In this document: one piece after another, positions 1 to 9,654 of the stretch
Position numbering within the stretch: the stretch's first letter is position 1
Layout: each line of letters starts with the position of its first letter
Source: Terebella lapidaria
Taxonomy: Eukaryota > Annelida > Polychaeta > Terebellida > Terebellidae
Length of the DNA stretch: 64,000 nucleotides
Direction: 5' to 3'
Assembly (NCBI GenBank): GCA_949152475.1
Contig: OX424556.1
Coordinates: 11,776,664 to 11,840,663 of the forward strand
Program-made: the position numbers and the translations under genes
Notes under the pieces: model-generated
The model's database searches: none
Told to the model about the DNA's origin: nothing
The model's input: only the letters and a program-made list of their open reading frames with translations

Positions 1-1
1 A

Positions 2-325
2 GAGATACCCTCCATAGCTCACAGTCGAGCAGTTTATCCTGACACAGAAATGGTCAGGTCACAAAGTGGTGTGTCCCATGGTCATGCACGAACAAACGTT
101 ATGATGGAGTTGGAGAACATCAGTGCAGGATCTAACATGGATAGCATTGATCCACAAACAACCTCATCTTACCAGTACTTTGCAGGTTCTACATCAATGG
201 TAGACAACACTGTTGCAGGATCCCTGGGTTTTGCCTCTCAAACAGACAGTTCATACATGGATACTGATGCTCCCAGTGCTACATGTACCAACATGTTCAT
301 GCCTATAGGAGAAGCCAATTCTTGA
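2..325 (+). CDS. C-terminal exon of an unrecognised protein (partial)
   Basis: The frame is open from base 2 through the ATG at 50 to a TGA at 323-325, so this is most likely the last coding exon of a gene that starts outside the window rather than a small gene of its own. The roughly 107 visible residues are hydrophilic, rich in Ser, Thr, Met, Asp and Gly, with no membrane segment, cysteine pattern or recognised domain. Composition suggests a disordered tail. A canonical AATAAA at 388-393 lies 63 bases after the stop, the expected place for a short 3' UTR, which supports the strand and the end. I do not recognise the family and assign no function. Confidence 0.5.
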   Translation, partial: EIPSIAHSRAVYPDTEMVRSQSGVSHGHARTNVMMELENISAGSNMDSIDPQTTSSYQYFAGSTSMVDNTVAGSLGFASQTDSSYMDTDAPSATCTNMFMPIGEANS

Positions 326-387
326 CGCCCGTGTATTTAGTACATCTCGGTATGAAAATGTTACATACATGCTCATATATAACTATA

Positions 388-393
388 AATAAA
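388..393 (+). promoter_or_regulatory. Polyadenylation signal AATAAA for the left-edge gene
   Basis: AATAAA sits 63 bases after the stop of the left-edge exon. A second AATAAA at 675-680 could serve as a distal site. Confidence 0.5.
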
Positions 394-1490
394 CCTTTGT
401 AAAATCTCTTCCTGATGTTGATTTGAATAACCTGAGCATCTGCTTGTTGAATCTGAATGTTTTAAATTGGATTAAATTAAACTTGAGGTAATATGTATTA
501 TGAGATTTTTAGGATAGAATCTGAAGTGGTTTAAAAGCATCAATCACGATTTGAAATGAACATTATTGAAATGAATGTTCTCACCTGTGTTGTGTCCATG
601 TTTTGAAATCATGATGGTCAAGTGATTAAGATTATTCTGCCAAAGATAAGACAAGTTTTATTCTGTGAAGACAAAATAAAACAACATTTTCAAAGTTAAC
701 TCTTACAGAATATTCCAAATCGAAGTCAAGTCCTGATAGTTTGTTTTTGCATATCGGGTAGCTCAACTAAGTAGTCATTGTGATTCGTGTCATCTAGCGT
801 CAAATTTGAGGTCGTCAAAAGATGCATCATATATGAATCCATGTCATACCCTGAAGTGTTCTCTTCCCGATGACATCTGCCATGCCATGTAGACGTGACA
901 TGGGTCGAGAGGCGGCCTACTATGCACCATTATCTTCCTTATTGCTCATAATACAAATCTAAGCTCTAAGGCTCAATACTTGGTTCTTAGTTCTCCAATC
1001 ATAGAAAGACCATGGAAACAAAATTCTTGTTCATGGAACTCAAGTTTGTATTATAAACATGTAGGGAATCTATGGTGCATCTACTGGTGATATTGAATAT
1101 GACTTAAGATGATCTTGAATATATGACGCGAGCATGTGACTACTAGTAACCAGGAATTACATGAACCAGAACTTGGCCAGTGTGGTGTAGTACTACCCCC
1201 CCCCCCCCCCCCCGGGGAAGATGTGAACAGACTGCAGAATCCAAAATTGTGAGAGTGAGAGCAGTATATCAGATACCAGTAGACTTGACGAGGAAGGATA
1301 AATTATTGAATTGCCATTTGAGTTCCCTGTACTGATTGTGACGGAAGCCCAGAAACAGCCTTACTCTATGTAACTGGATAAATGCAGGAGCATTGACGTA
1401 TTATGGAGGCTCACCAAGCATACCTTAGACCACCATACACAGGAAGGAGGGTATCTCGGGCTCGGGTATCTTGGGTCGATTTGATCGACC
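394..1490. other. Intergenic, no supported gene
   Basis: AT-rich sequence without an ORF that looks coding. A run of about 20 C residues lies near 1,195-1,214. Nothing else is supported. Confidence 0.5.
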
Positions 1491-1499
1491 TTTGTTCCT

Positions 1500-1800
1500 C
1501 TGACTAAAGAGGAAGTGGAATGGATCATTATGCCGAATACTGCTGTGAACTGGACCCAATTCCATATGGCTACCCACGTGACTTCCATCATAGACATTTC
1601 ATTGACATCTGGGCGAGTCCCTACATGACTCAAATCGGCGTTGATTAGAGCACACTTGGAAGCCAGGCATCGACATGAATTTGTCTTTTTGTCAAAAAAT
1701 CTTGAAAAAGGTGGTAGACAGTCGTCTTGAGAGTCACCTTCAAAGCCACGACGTGGATGTGTCTTACCAGGGTTCCACAGGTCAGATTGGCAAAGGTCGT
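1500..1800 (+). pseudogene. CR1/Jockey-type LINE reverse transcriptase fragment, decayed
   Basis: Pieces in different frames resemble the start of a non-LTR reverse transcriptase of the CR1/Jockey kind: CELDPIP near 1,540, then SIIDISLTSGRVPT followed by a stop and LKSALIRAHLE near 1,590-1,660, then NLSFCQKILKKVVDSRLESH at about 1,678-1,737. In intact elements these blocks follow one another as the lead-in to the RT palm (a target segment, then the NLxFLSKxLEKVVxxRLxxxL helix). Here they lie in two frames with stops between them, and no catalytic YADD box follows. It is a dead fragment. The family call rests on remembered motif patterns, so the clade is uncertain. Confidence 0.6.
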
Positions 1801-2559
1801 GGAATGAATCAGATCGTGGGAGTGGCAGTAACGGATCCATTACAAAGTGTTGATGTACGTACATGTACATTGTAAACATGGCTCTTTAGAGACTGTCACC
1901 ACAATACCTGATAAACTTCGTTGAGGTCTACCGATTCAGGAAAGCCCTCAGATCTGAGAACAGCCTGACACTTGTGATGCCTTGATCGAAAACTGTCATG
2001 TACAGATCAATGGACTAGAACTGGATCTACCCTTAACCCGGGGAGGTGGTGATGCAGATCCTGAGGGGAGTGATGACCAGACAAGCCGGGGCCAGTAAGA
2101 GAACGCAAGTGGAAAACTAGGAAGGCTTACCGTAACCATCATAGGACCAGGCTTAGAACCATCCGAGAAAGGTGAACTTGATAAGTCAGCTGAAATAAAG
2201 ACAAGGAGGTTGACCTGGAAGTATTGGACAGACCTTCTGGAGGGGAGCTCATCTTTGTCCCTGTGGATCGAGTAGAAGAACCCTAAGGTGGAAAACAGCA
2301 ATTGTATGTTACATGCTGGTTTGAAGGAATTAAACATGACTTGATCAACTTGAATTTTTCACTATGGCGAACATGAAGGCCTTCTGAAAGATGAAAGATC
2401 TGGAACCCAAGACCGGAGCCGCATTAGGGGGGGGGGGGGTGCTGTTGACGATACTGTACATTGGAACCTGTAAAATGGAGATGTTTCTGGGAGGCAGTGT
2501 TGGAAATGCAGATCATCATGTGTTTCTTAAATCCGGGACCCTATCCACAAATTGTAGTT

Positions 2560-3055
2560 TCAGAAAGCATGGTTGCTCACGCAGAGAGAGTGACCAGAGA
2601 TCTGAAAGAGATGCAAGATTCAGAGCCCGTGGACAGCCAATACTGGGTCTGCTGGTAGCGACCATAGGCAAAGAGATTGTGGTAAACCTTTTCCTATAGT
2701 GGAGGAGCCAAGGAAGGCCTGCATAGGCCACGGGACAGAAAGTGTGATATCTCCTGAGGAATGACCAGAGTTGAGACAGTTGCTGCTAGAGTACCAAGAC
2801 ATTTTTATGGAGCCACGGGGAGCCTTGGGGCAGATTGGTGAAATATCAAATTGACAAGAACACTCCACCCATTGAACAGCCGGTCAAGATGGTCCCTTAT
2901 AAGCCACAGGAGATAATTGAGGCAGAAAGTCCAGAAGATACAGGAAGTTGGAGTGATCTGATGAAGCGTGAGGCCATGGTCATTACCCATCGTCCTCCTG
3001 CAGAAAAGTATCGAACTGTGTGGACTACAGGCGGTTTAATGAGGTGACATCAAAG
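2560..3055 (+). pseudogene. Ty3/gypsy pol relic (protease-RT junction), decayed
   Basis: Fragments in changing frames match the segment just before and at the beginning of a gypsy reverse transcriptase: LRQLLLEYQDIFMEP near 2,775-2,815, then KYQIDKNTPPIEQPVKMVPY at about 2,838-2,897, then CVDYRRFNEVT near 3,016-3,048. These correspond to the linker helix, the conserved H.I.TG...PIRQ.PR strand and the FCVDYRxLN motif. The match ends abruptly after the last motif. At least two frameshifts and stops separate the pieces. It is a different and older copy than the gypsy element starting at 3,391. Sequence from about 1,870 to 2,560 may be more of the same relic but carries no motif I can name. Confidence 0.6.
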
Positions 3056-3390
3056 TTCGCCTAAGTTGGCTCGCGTTGAAGAACGCTGGTGATAGAACTG
3101 TCAATGGTGAACGTATGTCCAATGGAGCTTATCGTTCATGAACGTGATTGTAACGTAAGGGCTGGCGTAGACAAACTTTTACAGACGTGCCACCAACTTA
3201 GCTTAACTTTTGCCAACTTTGCACAATGGAGGCCAACTTTGCACAACGTTATCGAACTTTTATAAACTTTTGCGAACGAACTGAAAACGTTCTATAACGT
3301 TTGCCGACGGTAACAGGTGCGAAAACGGTGACGAGGTGACAGCAACACTTTCCTAGCTGTTTTTAATAGGGCAAAACACACACACAATAT
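3056..3390. other. Intergenic spacer with repeated CAACTTTGC-like words
   Basis: No ORF. Short words such as CCAACTTTGCACAA recur near 3,210-3,250, giving a low-complexity patch directly upstream of the LTR element. Confidence 0.4.
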
Positions 3391-3942
3391 TGTAACGGTT
3401 CTGGGGGTCAACCGGAGCTGACGAAAAATTCGGGACTGCTGCTACACGGTTAATACGGCTAGAAGTCTTTGAGGATTGGTAGCGTGGTCTGGAATGGACC
3501 TCCAACCGTTTCCGACTGCAATCTGCAACTGCACCTGAAATGTAGAATCTGCATGCGTTTCCGCTTCTGGTACTGCAGGTACTGTCTCTGCAACTGCTCC
3601 GTCAGGTACCGTCTCTGCAACTGCTCCGTCGTTTCCGTCTCCGCAACTGCTCCGTCAGGTACCGTCTCCGTCTTCTTCTCTGATGATCTGGGTTCACCCT
3701 CAGAGTTATCAGCTTTATCTCAACCGACTGTTAACTTGTATATCTTTTCTCCGTATTTCTCTCTTTACCGGTTACTGTTACTTCATCATTCTTCAAGTTT
3801 CTTCAGGAACACGGAAAAATGACTCGGATGATGTTTTCAAGTATATTTTCTAATTGTACAGTCAGAAGACATGAATTGTAATCATCTGCATGACCTAAGA
3901 CGGAGCTCTGGAGTACTCTGCTCTGAGAGATGGGTCTGAACA
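3391..3942 (-). repeat. 3' LTR of the gypsy element, truncated in U3
   Basis: This segment aligns base for base in long blocks with 8,682-9,303 of the other LTR, from TGTAAC...GGGGGTCAACCGG to GATGGGTCTGAACAGGTC. The partner continues another 351 bases to its terminus; this one breaks off and runs into sequence next to the integrase end. In element orientation the missing part is the start of U3, which in the partner holds the TATA box. Internal tandem units of about 27 bp (CCGTCTCTGCAACTGCTCC) occupy 3,580-3,680. Confidence 0.85.
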
Positions 3943-4007
3943 GGTCAAACTGCCGGTAATCAACGTTTTACCAGGGTCTCAGCTATCTCAGCCCTCTGCT
4001 CTGCAGC

Positions 4008-5295
4008 TCACACAGCCTCTCCGTATTTCTTCGTCTTCTGCGGCTTTACTCCGAGTCCGTGTCCGACTCGAGTCCGTCTCTTCCGTTTCCAGAATATTCT
4101 CTGCTTTGGCGGCTCCGTCTGCCTGCAGGAATCCACCATTCTCTGCTTCATCCATCTCGGATGTTTGACAGCTTGATAAGGTTTCAGCAAGTCGAAGTGA
4201 ACCACCTTCTGTCGAGTTTCACTCTCTGCAATCTCGTAGGTTACGTCAGTGAATCTGCTCAGGACCAGCTTTGGACCGCTCCACTTCCTCTGCAACTTGG
4301 GTGCCTTTCCTTTCCTCTGTGTTTTAACCGCCATCCACACTCGGTCTCCCGGCTGGAACTGACTGTCGACCTTCCGCCGGTCATTCAGCTTCTTCTGTCG
4401 TTCCATCTCTCTGCCGGATTTCGCTTGGACCGCCTTGTAGACTGCTTCTAGTCGCTCCCGGAGCTGACTGCCATACTCTTTTACTTCTGCTGTCGATTCG
4501 CCCGGAAGCCTGCCAATCAGCAACTCTACTAGAGTGTTGACTTCTCTGCCCAGCATCAGCAAATTTGGATTCTGCCCGGTTGTTTCCTGCGGGGTACCCC
4601 TGTAAGCTGCCATTGCCAATGGAACTAACTGATCCCAGTTGGACTGCGGCTCACTCACATACAGGCTCAGGATCTGCTGCAGTGTCTGGTTGAATCTCTC
4701 AATGAAACCATCCGACTGTGGTTGGAAGGCTGTTGTCTGTGTCTTGTGAATCCCCAGGATTCTGCAAACATTTTCCAGCAAGTCCGACTCGAAATTTCTG
4801 CCTTGGTCGGTAAGGATCTCCATGGGGATGCCATACCGGGCTGCAAACTTGTTGATGAAGACGTCCGCAACCGTAACCGCTTCCTGGTTCGGCATGGGGT
4901 ATGCCTCCACCCACTTGGTAAAGTAGTCTCCTAATGTACCGGTTCCCTCGGGTTGACTTTGGCAATGGACCCATGACATCCATGGCGATCCGTTCCATTG
5001 GTGCTCCTCCCCGGTACTTCTGAATCGGAGATTTCCTCAAATTCTGCATACTTCTTGACGCACACTCATCACAGCTCAGGATCCACTGCTTGATGTCCCG
5101 CATCATGCCTGGCCAGAAGTACCGCCTCCAGATACTAGCTGCCATCCGCCTGCTCCCGAGATTACTGCCTGTCCGGCTCTGATGTGCCAGACTGAAGATT
5201 TCCCGTCTCAGCTCTTTTGGGGTATTCAACTGCATGCGATCTGTCCCCTCTGCTGTTTTCCACCTCCTGTAGACAACTCCGTCTGCTCTCAGCAA
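4008..5295 (-). pseudogene. Gypsy integrase with C-terminal domain, frameshifted
   Basis: Two overlapping frames make up the integrase. The upstream part (5,295 to about 4,930) has the zinc-binding region, with its CDEC pair intact but the second His of the HHCC motif apparently lost (LAHQSRTGSNLG), then the first catalytic Asp in AMDVMGPLP. After a frameshift near 4,930 the second frame (4,979-4,008) carries the second catalytic Asp in ILTDQGRNFES, the catalytic Glu in DGFIERFNQTL, and a basic C-terminal domain with a GDRVWM strand. The three residues of the D,D(35)E triad are therefore all present but in two frames. The stop at 4,008 is the end of pol. Confidence 0.9.
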
Positions 5296-5367
5296 GGTTT
5301 TCGCATTCCGAACAGCATTTTTTCCTCAGGACTCAGGCTAGAGAAGTTTACAGTATCAGCCATACCG

Positions 5368-6130
5368 TTACCATGGTTCTGCTTGGTAGCCATACCGGGT
5401 ACCATGGTTCTGCTTGCTGCATCTTCCGGAGATCAGCTGGTTGATACTTCTGTCCCAGCACTGCATCTGCTTCCGTATTACTCGTCTGCTTATTCTGCTC
5501 CGCAACAGCTTTCTACGCATCAGCTTTCTCCACAACTGCAACCGTTTTTTCTGGAACAACCTTTTCCGCACCGCAGCCGCCTTCGGCTCCATCCTTCCGG
5601 AGGATTCCGTCGTCCCTGCCAGGTTTGCTCCACCAGAGGATTTCTGTGACCGCCTCCGACGACCCCCCTCCCTTGGCCTGGGCTGTGGAGTCTCTCTGCT
5701 TTGGGTCTGCTGGACAATCTCCCCAATGTTCCAAGCATCGATCTTAGCTTGCTTCCAATCGATTTTACCGCACTGACTGCACGGAGACCTGGACAGCGCG
5801 TCTGCATTATTGTGGATTCGACCTGGACGGTGCTCTATATCAAAGTGGAACTCACTCAGAATCTTGATCCAACGAGCGACCTGACCCTGAGGCTCCTTGA
5901 AGTTCATCAACCAGGTAAGACTGCCATGATCCGTTCTCAGCAAGAAGTGTCGTTCCATCAAGTACTGCTTATTTTTCTGCACTGCATATACGACCGTCAA
6001 CAGCTCCTTCCGGGTCACACAATACCACCGCTCCTCTTTGGTTAGGCTGCGACTCAGGTAGGTTATGTCTCACTCCTGATTATCCTGCTTCTGGGACAGC
6101 ACTGCTCCAAATCCGGAATCGCTTGCGTCC
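5368..6130 (-). pseudogene. Gypsy RNase H and connection to integrase, with stop
   Basis: The RNase H domain starts with the [15 protein letters not shown] block near 6,085-6,140 (first catalytic Asp), is interrupted by a stop, and continues from 6,018 with TRKELLTVVYAVQKNKQYL, the LLRTDHGSLTWL block holding another catalytic Asp, and the HRPGRIHNNADALSR block that closes the domain. The following 120 residues are basic and low in complexity, a linker to integrase ending at 5,368. Confidence 0.88.
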
Positions 6131-6199
6131 GTATCCAGGATGTATCTGCCCTGCTCTCTCGGGTAACAGAGAATCGGTGCCATCACCAGTCAGTTTTTC

Positions 6200-6830
6200 A
6201 GCTCTGCAAACGCCTGCTCCTGTTCTGACTGCCACTGGAACTGTACTCCCTTTTCCGTCAACTGGTTCAGCGGTGCTGCTATGTCTGAAAACTTGGGCAT
6301 GAATTTCCTGTAATAAGCCAAAGCTCATGACTTTGAACTGGTACAGGCTGCCCAGCACGCAGAATGCCGACTTCTTTCTGGCGTCCTCGTCCATCCCGAC
6401 CTGCCAGTATCCACTGATCAGGTCAAGAGTGGAAAACCACTTGGCGTTTACACAAGCTGCAACGGGTAGGCATCCTTCTCCGTGACCGCATTCAACCTCC
6501 AGTAATCCACACAGAACCGCGTGGTTCCGTCTTTCTTCTTGACCAACACAATCGGAGAAGCCCAAGGGCTACTGCTATCTTCGATGACGTTTTTGTCTTT
6601 CATCTCCTGGATTAGACTACTCACCAGCTCCCTTTTATCTGGGGGAATCCGTCTAGTCGGCTTCTTAATCGGCCGGTGACTGCCTGTGTTGATCTGATGC
6701 TGCACCACATTAGTCTGCCCCAGCTCGCCAGCATCGTTGCTGAAAGTCATATTCCGGAACAGGAGATCTGTCACTCTCTTGCTGTAGTGACTCGGCACTG
6801 CATCTTGGGTCTGCTCAGCTAACTGCCTCA
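6200..6830 (-). pseudogene. Gypsy reverse transcriptase with catalytic core deleted
   Basis: The first RT blocks lie in one frame (6,798-6,448): the [18 protein letters not shown] strand, [20 protein letters not shown] and [16 protein letters not shown]. After a frameshift the next blocks follow in a second frame (6,565-6,080): [18 protein letters not shown], which carries the first catalytic Asp, then [17 protein letters not shown]. At about 6,312-6,325 the sequence jumps straight to [19 protein letters not shown], a block that normally follows the YxDD box and thumb by about 100 residues. So the segment with the two catalytic aspartates of the palm is missing. This is a deletion, not mere point decay. 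Confidence 0.88.
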
Positions 6831-7325
6831 GCTTGTCATAACCACTCCACTTCCACCGTTGATCAGAAATGGCTCTCTCGACTGCTCGAACATAGTGAGG
6901 AACACCTCCTGACTTCCCATCTGCATGGTCATCCGGTCAAAATTGATTCCGGATACTCGAGAAAGGATAAAATCCATTCCAAGTATTTCCTCATCCTCAC
7001 ATTCCGTTATCTCAAACGTCAGGTTTTCCGCTGCCCCAGTGATGTTGAGTGGAAGTTCTTTCCGGCCATATGTCCGGATACTGCTACCATCCACCATGGA
7101 AAGACAAACCGGAGACCGCTTCAGCATCATTCCCGGTTTCCGGATCCGTTCGCAGGTTCGATGGTTAAGCATGGTGACTGTGCTGCCGGTGTTGATTATC
7201 AGTGTTACTGGCTCTCTGCATATTCTTCCTGTCACACACATGCCAACCTCTCCCCTGGGACCGGGCCCGAGGACCACCTGCCGGTTATGGGGGTGTCCTC
7301 TTTTCCGGGTCTCGGTTGTCCCCAT
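6828..7325 (-). pseudogene. Gypsy aspartic protease with active-site Asp changed
   Basis: An open frame of about 165 residues lies between gag and RT. It holds the retropepsin pattern, but the active-site triad reads LIINTGSTVTMLN where the family has Asp-Thr-Gly, so the catalytic Asp is Asn. The later EEILGMDFI block is the expected second conserved region (ILGxDF). The frame differs from that of the gag zinc knuckle upstream, consistent either with programmed frameshifting in the ancestor or with decay. Confidence 0.8.
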
Positions 7326-7349
7326 TCCCGAGATGCGTTATAGTTTTCC

Positions 7350-7377
7350 TGCTGCTGCTGTTGCTGCTGCTGCTGTG

Positions 7378-7411
<34 letters not shown>

Positions 7412-7425
7412 CTGTGGCTGCCACT
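7350..7425. repeat. CTG/CAG trinucleotide tract
   Basis: About 75 bases of nearly uninterrupted CTG (plus strand), with single TTG and TGG variants, in the gag-protease spacer of the gypsy element. Confidence 0.9.
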
Positions 7426-7462
7426 GCGGTGGCTGCCGCCGTTGCTTCTGCTGTCTCGGATG

Positions 7463-8556
7463 TCAGCAATCCCGGGCGAAATGCCCCTTTTTGCCGCAGT
7501 TGAAACACCACGCTGCTGTTTCTGCTTGCTGACTGCTTCTTTGACCTGGGCCATCAGGTCCAACAGCTGCTGCTGCGTCTGCTCTGACTGCTTTCTCAGC
7601 TCTCCCAGCGGCTGGCTCCATTCCGGTTCCACATTTAACTGCCTCGCCCAATGCCGCGCTGTCATTCTGCTACTGTCTGTCTTCATTATACTTTCGTACT
7701 CCGTCACAAACGCTAAGGCTTGCGTCAGCGTCTCCGTGTGACTCTTAAGCACCGACAACCGCATGTCCTTATTGGTGAGGCTGTTACAGAAGTGCATCTT
7801 CATCAGCACTTCCATCTTCACCGGATCTGCCCTGGGGTATGCCAATCGAGTTTTACTGCAGATATCCCTAGCCAGCTCTGACAGCTCCTCCTCCGGCAGC
7901 AGCTTCCAGGTCTGCAACTCCGCCTGGAGAACAAAGGTCTTTTCTCCGGGACAGAACTGCTGCTTCAGCGCTGCAACAACCGCTTCAAAACTCTGCCGCT
8001 GCTCAGCGGATAGGTCTAGCAAAGTATTGCGGGCGTTACCCCTCAGGCTAACGCACAGGTTCAGCGCCTTCTCCTCCGCCCACTGATAGTAACGGGCATA
8101 CTCGTAGGTCATCAGCTTAGCCACTCCTGCTCTTGGCGCCGATCTCTGCGCTGTCTCCACCTGACTCTGCCTTTCCGTCACCGTCAAATGCTGCTGGAAT
8201 ACCTCCATTTGCGTTGCAAGGAGTCTGGTCAGATTATCGACCAGAGTTTCATCCCCCTCCGGCTCTGCTTCCTGCTCTCGGTCACCTGCCTTATCTGGAA
8301 AATTAATTTCCGCTCCCGCAATCTGCTCCGCAGGCTGCACCGCTCAGAGTACTCGTGGATGCTCCTCTGCAACCGCTTTCTCATCTTGGGGAAGCTCCTC
8401 CGGCTGCACCGGTCTCTGCTCTGCAGGTCGAACTGCTTCTTTATCCGCAACCAGCAACTGCAACTGCTCAGCTCCTACTGCTCCCACCGGCTGCTCTGTG
8501 TCGGACACGGCTGCTTTCAGCTGCTGTTCCACCAATCTGACCCGCCTGGTAGTCAT
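7463..8556 (-). pseudogene. Gypsy gag with stop codon and zinc knuckle
   Basis: The likely gag start is the ATG at 8,556 (product begins MTTRRVRLVEQQ). The frame is interrupted by one TGA at 8,344-8,346 and continues in the same frame to about 7,540, through a capsid-like helical region around WAEEKALNLCVSLRGNAR and a Glu/Gln-rich part. The CCHC zinc knuckle CFNCGKKGHFARDC (about 7,466-7,507) is in another frame and is followed at once by a stop, so a frameshift lies near 7,540. After it comes a CAG-rich tract (7,350-7,425) that would encode polyglutamine in one frame and polyserine in another. Confidence 0.85.
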
Positions 8557-8589
8557 ACTGCAGATGATCCCACCGCCGCCACCAAAAAG

Positions 8590-8700
8590 TTGATTATTAC
8601 GTCTGTAACAGATCTGGGGGTCAAAAAGTTTATAATTACATCTGTAACAGATCTGGGGGTCAAAAAGTTTATTATTACGTCTGTAACAGATCTGGGGGTC
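8590..8700. repeat. Three tandem copies of a ~39-bp unit at the 5' LTR-leader junction
   Basis: The unit CTGTAACAGATCTGGGGGTC plus AAAAAGTTTATTATTACGT occurs three times, the last copy being the inner end of the 5' LTR. The LTR terminus has therefore been duplicated into the leader, where the primer binding site should be. Confidence 0.8.
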
Positions 8701-9654
8701 AACCGGAGCTGACGGAAAATTCTGGACTGCTGCTACACGGTTAATACGGCTAGAAGTCTCTGAGGATTGGTAGTGGGTCTGGAATGAACCTCCAACCGTT
8801 TCTGACTGCTATCTGCAACTGCACCTGAAATGTAGATTCCGCTTGTGTTTCCGCTTCCGGTACTGCAACTGCTCCGTCAGGTACCGTCTCTGCAACTGCT
8901 CCATCAGGAACCGTCTCTGCAACTGATCCGTCGTTTCTGTCTCCGCAACTGCTCCATCAGGTACCGTCTCTGCAACTGCTCCGTTGATTCCGCCTCTTCA
9001 ACTGCTCAGTTGATTCCGTCTCCGTCTTCTTCTCTGATGATCTGGGTTCTGGATCAACCTCAGACGTTATCAGCTTTATCTTAACCGACTGCTAACTTGT
9101 ATATCTTTTCTCCGTATTTATCTCTTTACCGGTTACCGTTACTTTATCATTCTTCAAGTTTCTTCAGGAACACGGAAAAATGACTTTGATGATGTTTTCA
9201 AGTTATTTTCTGTAAGTGTGCAGTTGGAAGACAATTGTAATCATCTGCATGACCTTAGCCGGAGCTCTGGAGTACTCTGCTCTGAGAGATGGGTCTGAAC
9301 AGGTCGAAGTCAGGACACCAATTCCACTGACCCTCGCCGGGACGAGGGCTTTTATAGACCGACCAACTGATTGTGACCGACCAACTGATTGTTACGTCAC
9401 AGACGGACAAAACACTGATTTTTCCGGAATTTCTAAAAACATGCTAGAACCAATCAGTGGCTGCCACGTCCTTTTTTAAACCGAGAATGAGGCTGATCAT
9501 GTGACCTTTTGGAAATTACGTTTTTGTACTCCGGGGGCTCAGGCTCAACCGTGAGGGTGTCCGGCAGTTCAGGAACTCTTATTCAACCATAATATCACGA
9601 AATAATGTACAAAATACCTTGGGGAACGGTTGGGAACACCCCAAATCCGTTACA
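8682..9654 (-). repeat. 5' LTR of the gypsy element, full length (973 bp)
   Basis: Bounded by TGTAAC at 8,682 and GTTACA at 9,654. It contains the same 27-bp tandem units as its partner (8,865-9,010), a duplicated 18-bp unit GACCGACCAACTGATTGT (9,356-9,390), and a TATA box in U3 on the minus strand. Confidence 0.88.
9350..9356 (-). promoter_or_regulatory. TATA box in the U3 of the 5' LTR
   Basis: On the minus strand the sequence reads TATAAAAGCCCTCG, a consensus TATA box pointing toward gag. The corresponding part of the 3' LTR is missing. Confidence 0.6.

Larger units (their letters stand above)
3391..9654 (-). mobile_element. Ty3/gypsy LTR retrotransposon, near full length, inactive
   Basis: The element reads on the minus strand as 5' LTR (8,682-9,654), gag, protease, RT, RNase H, integrase and 3' LTR (3,391-about 3,942). 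Its outer ends are TGTAACGG and CCGTTACA, the TG...CA ends expected of LTRs, and both flanks carry ATAT (3,387-3,390 and 9,655-9,658) as a probable target-site duplication. The domain order protease-RT-RNase H-integrase is that of Ty3/gypsy. Damage seen: an in-frame stop in gag, frameshifts around the zinc knuckle, between RT blocks and inside integrase, loss of the RT region that should carry the YxDD box, and a 3' LTR some 350-400 bp shorter than the 5' LTR. It cannot be autonomous. Confidence 0.92.

Noticed and set aside
1361..1879. 172-codon minus-strand ORF
   Set aside because: It is antisense to a recognisable LINE reverse transcriptase fragment on the plus strand.
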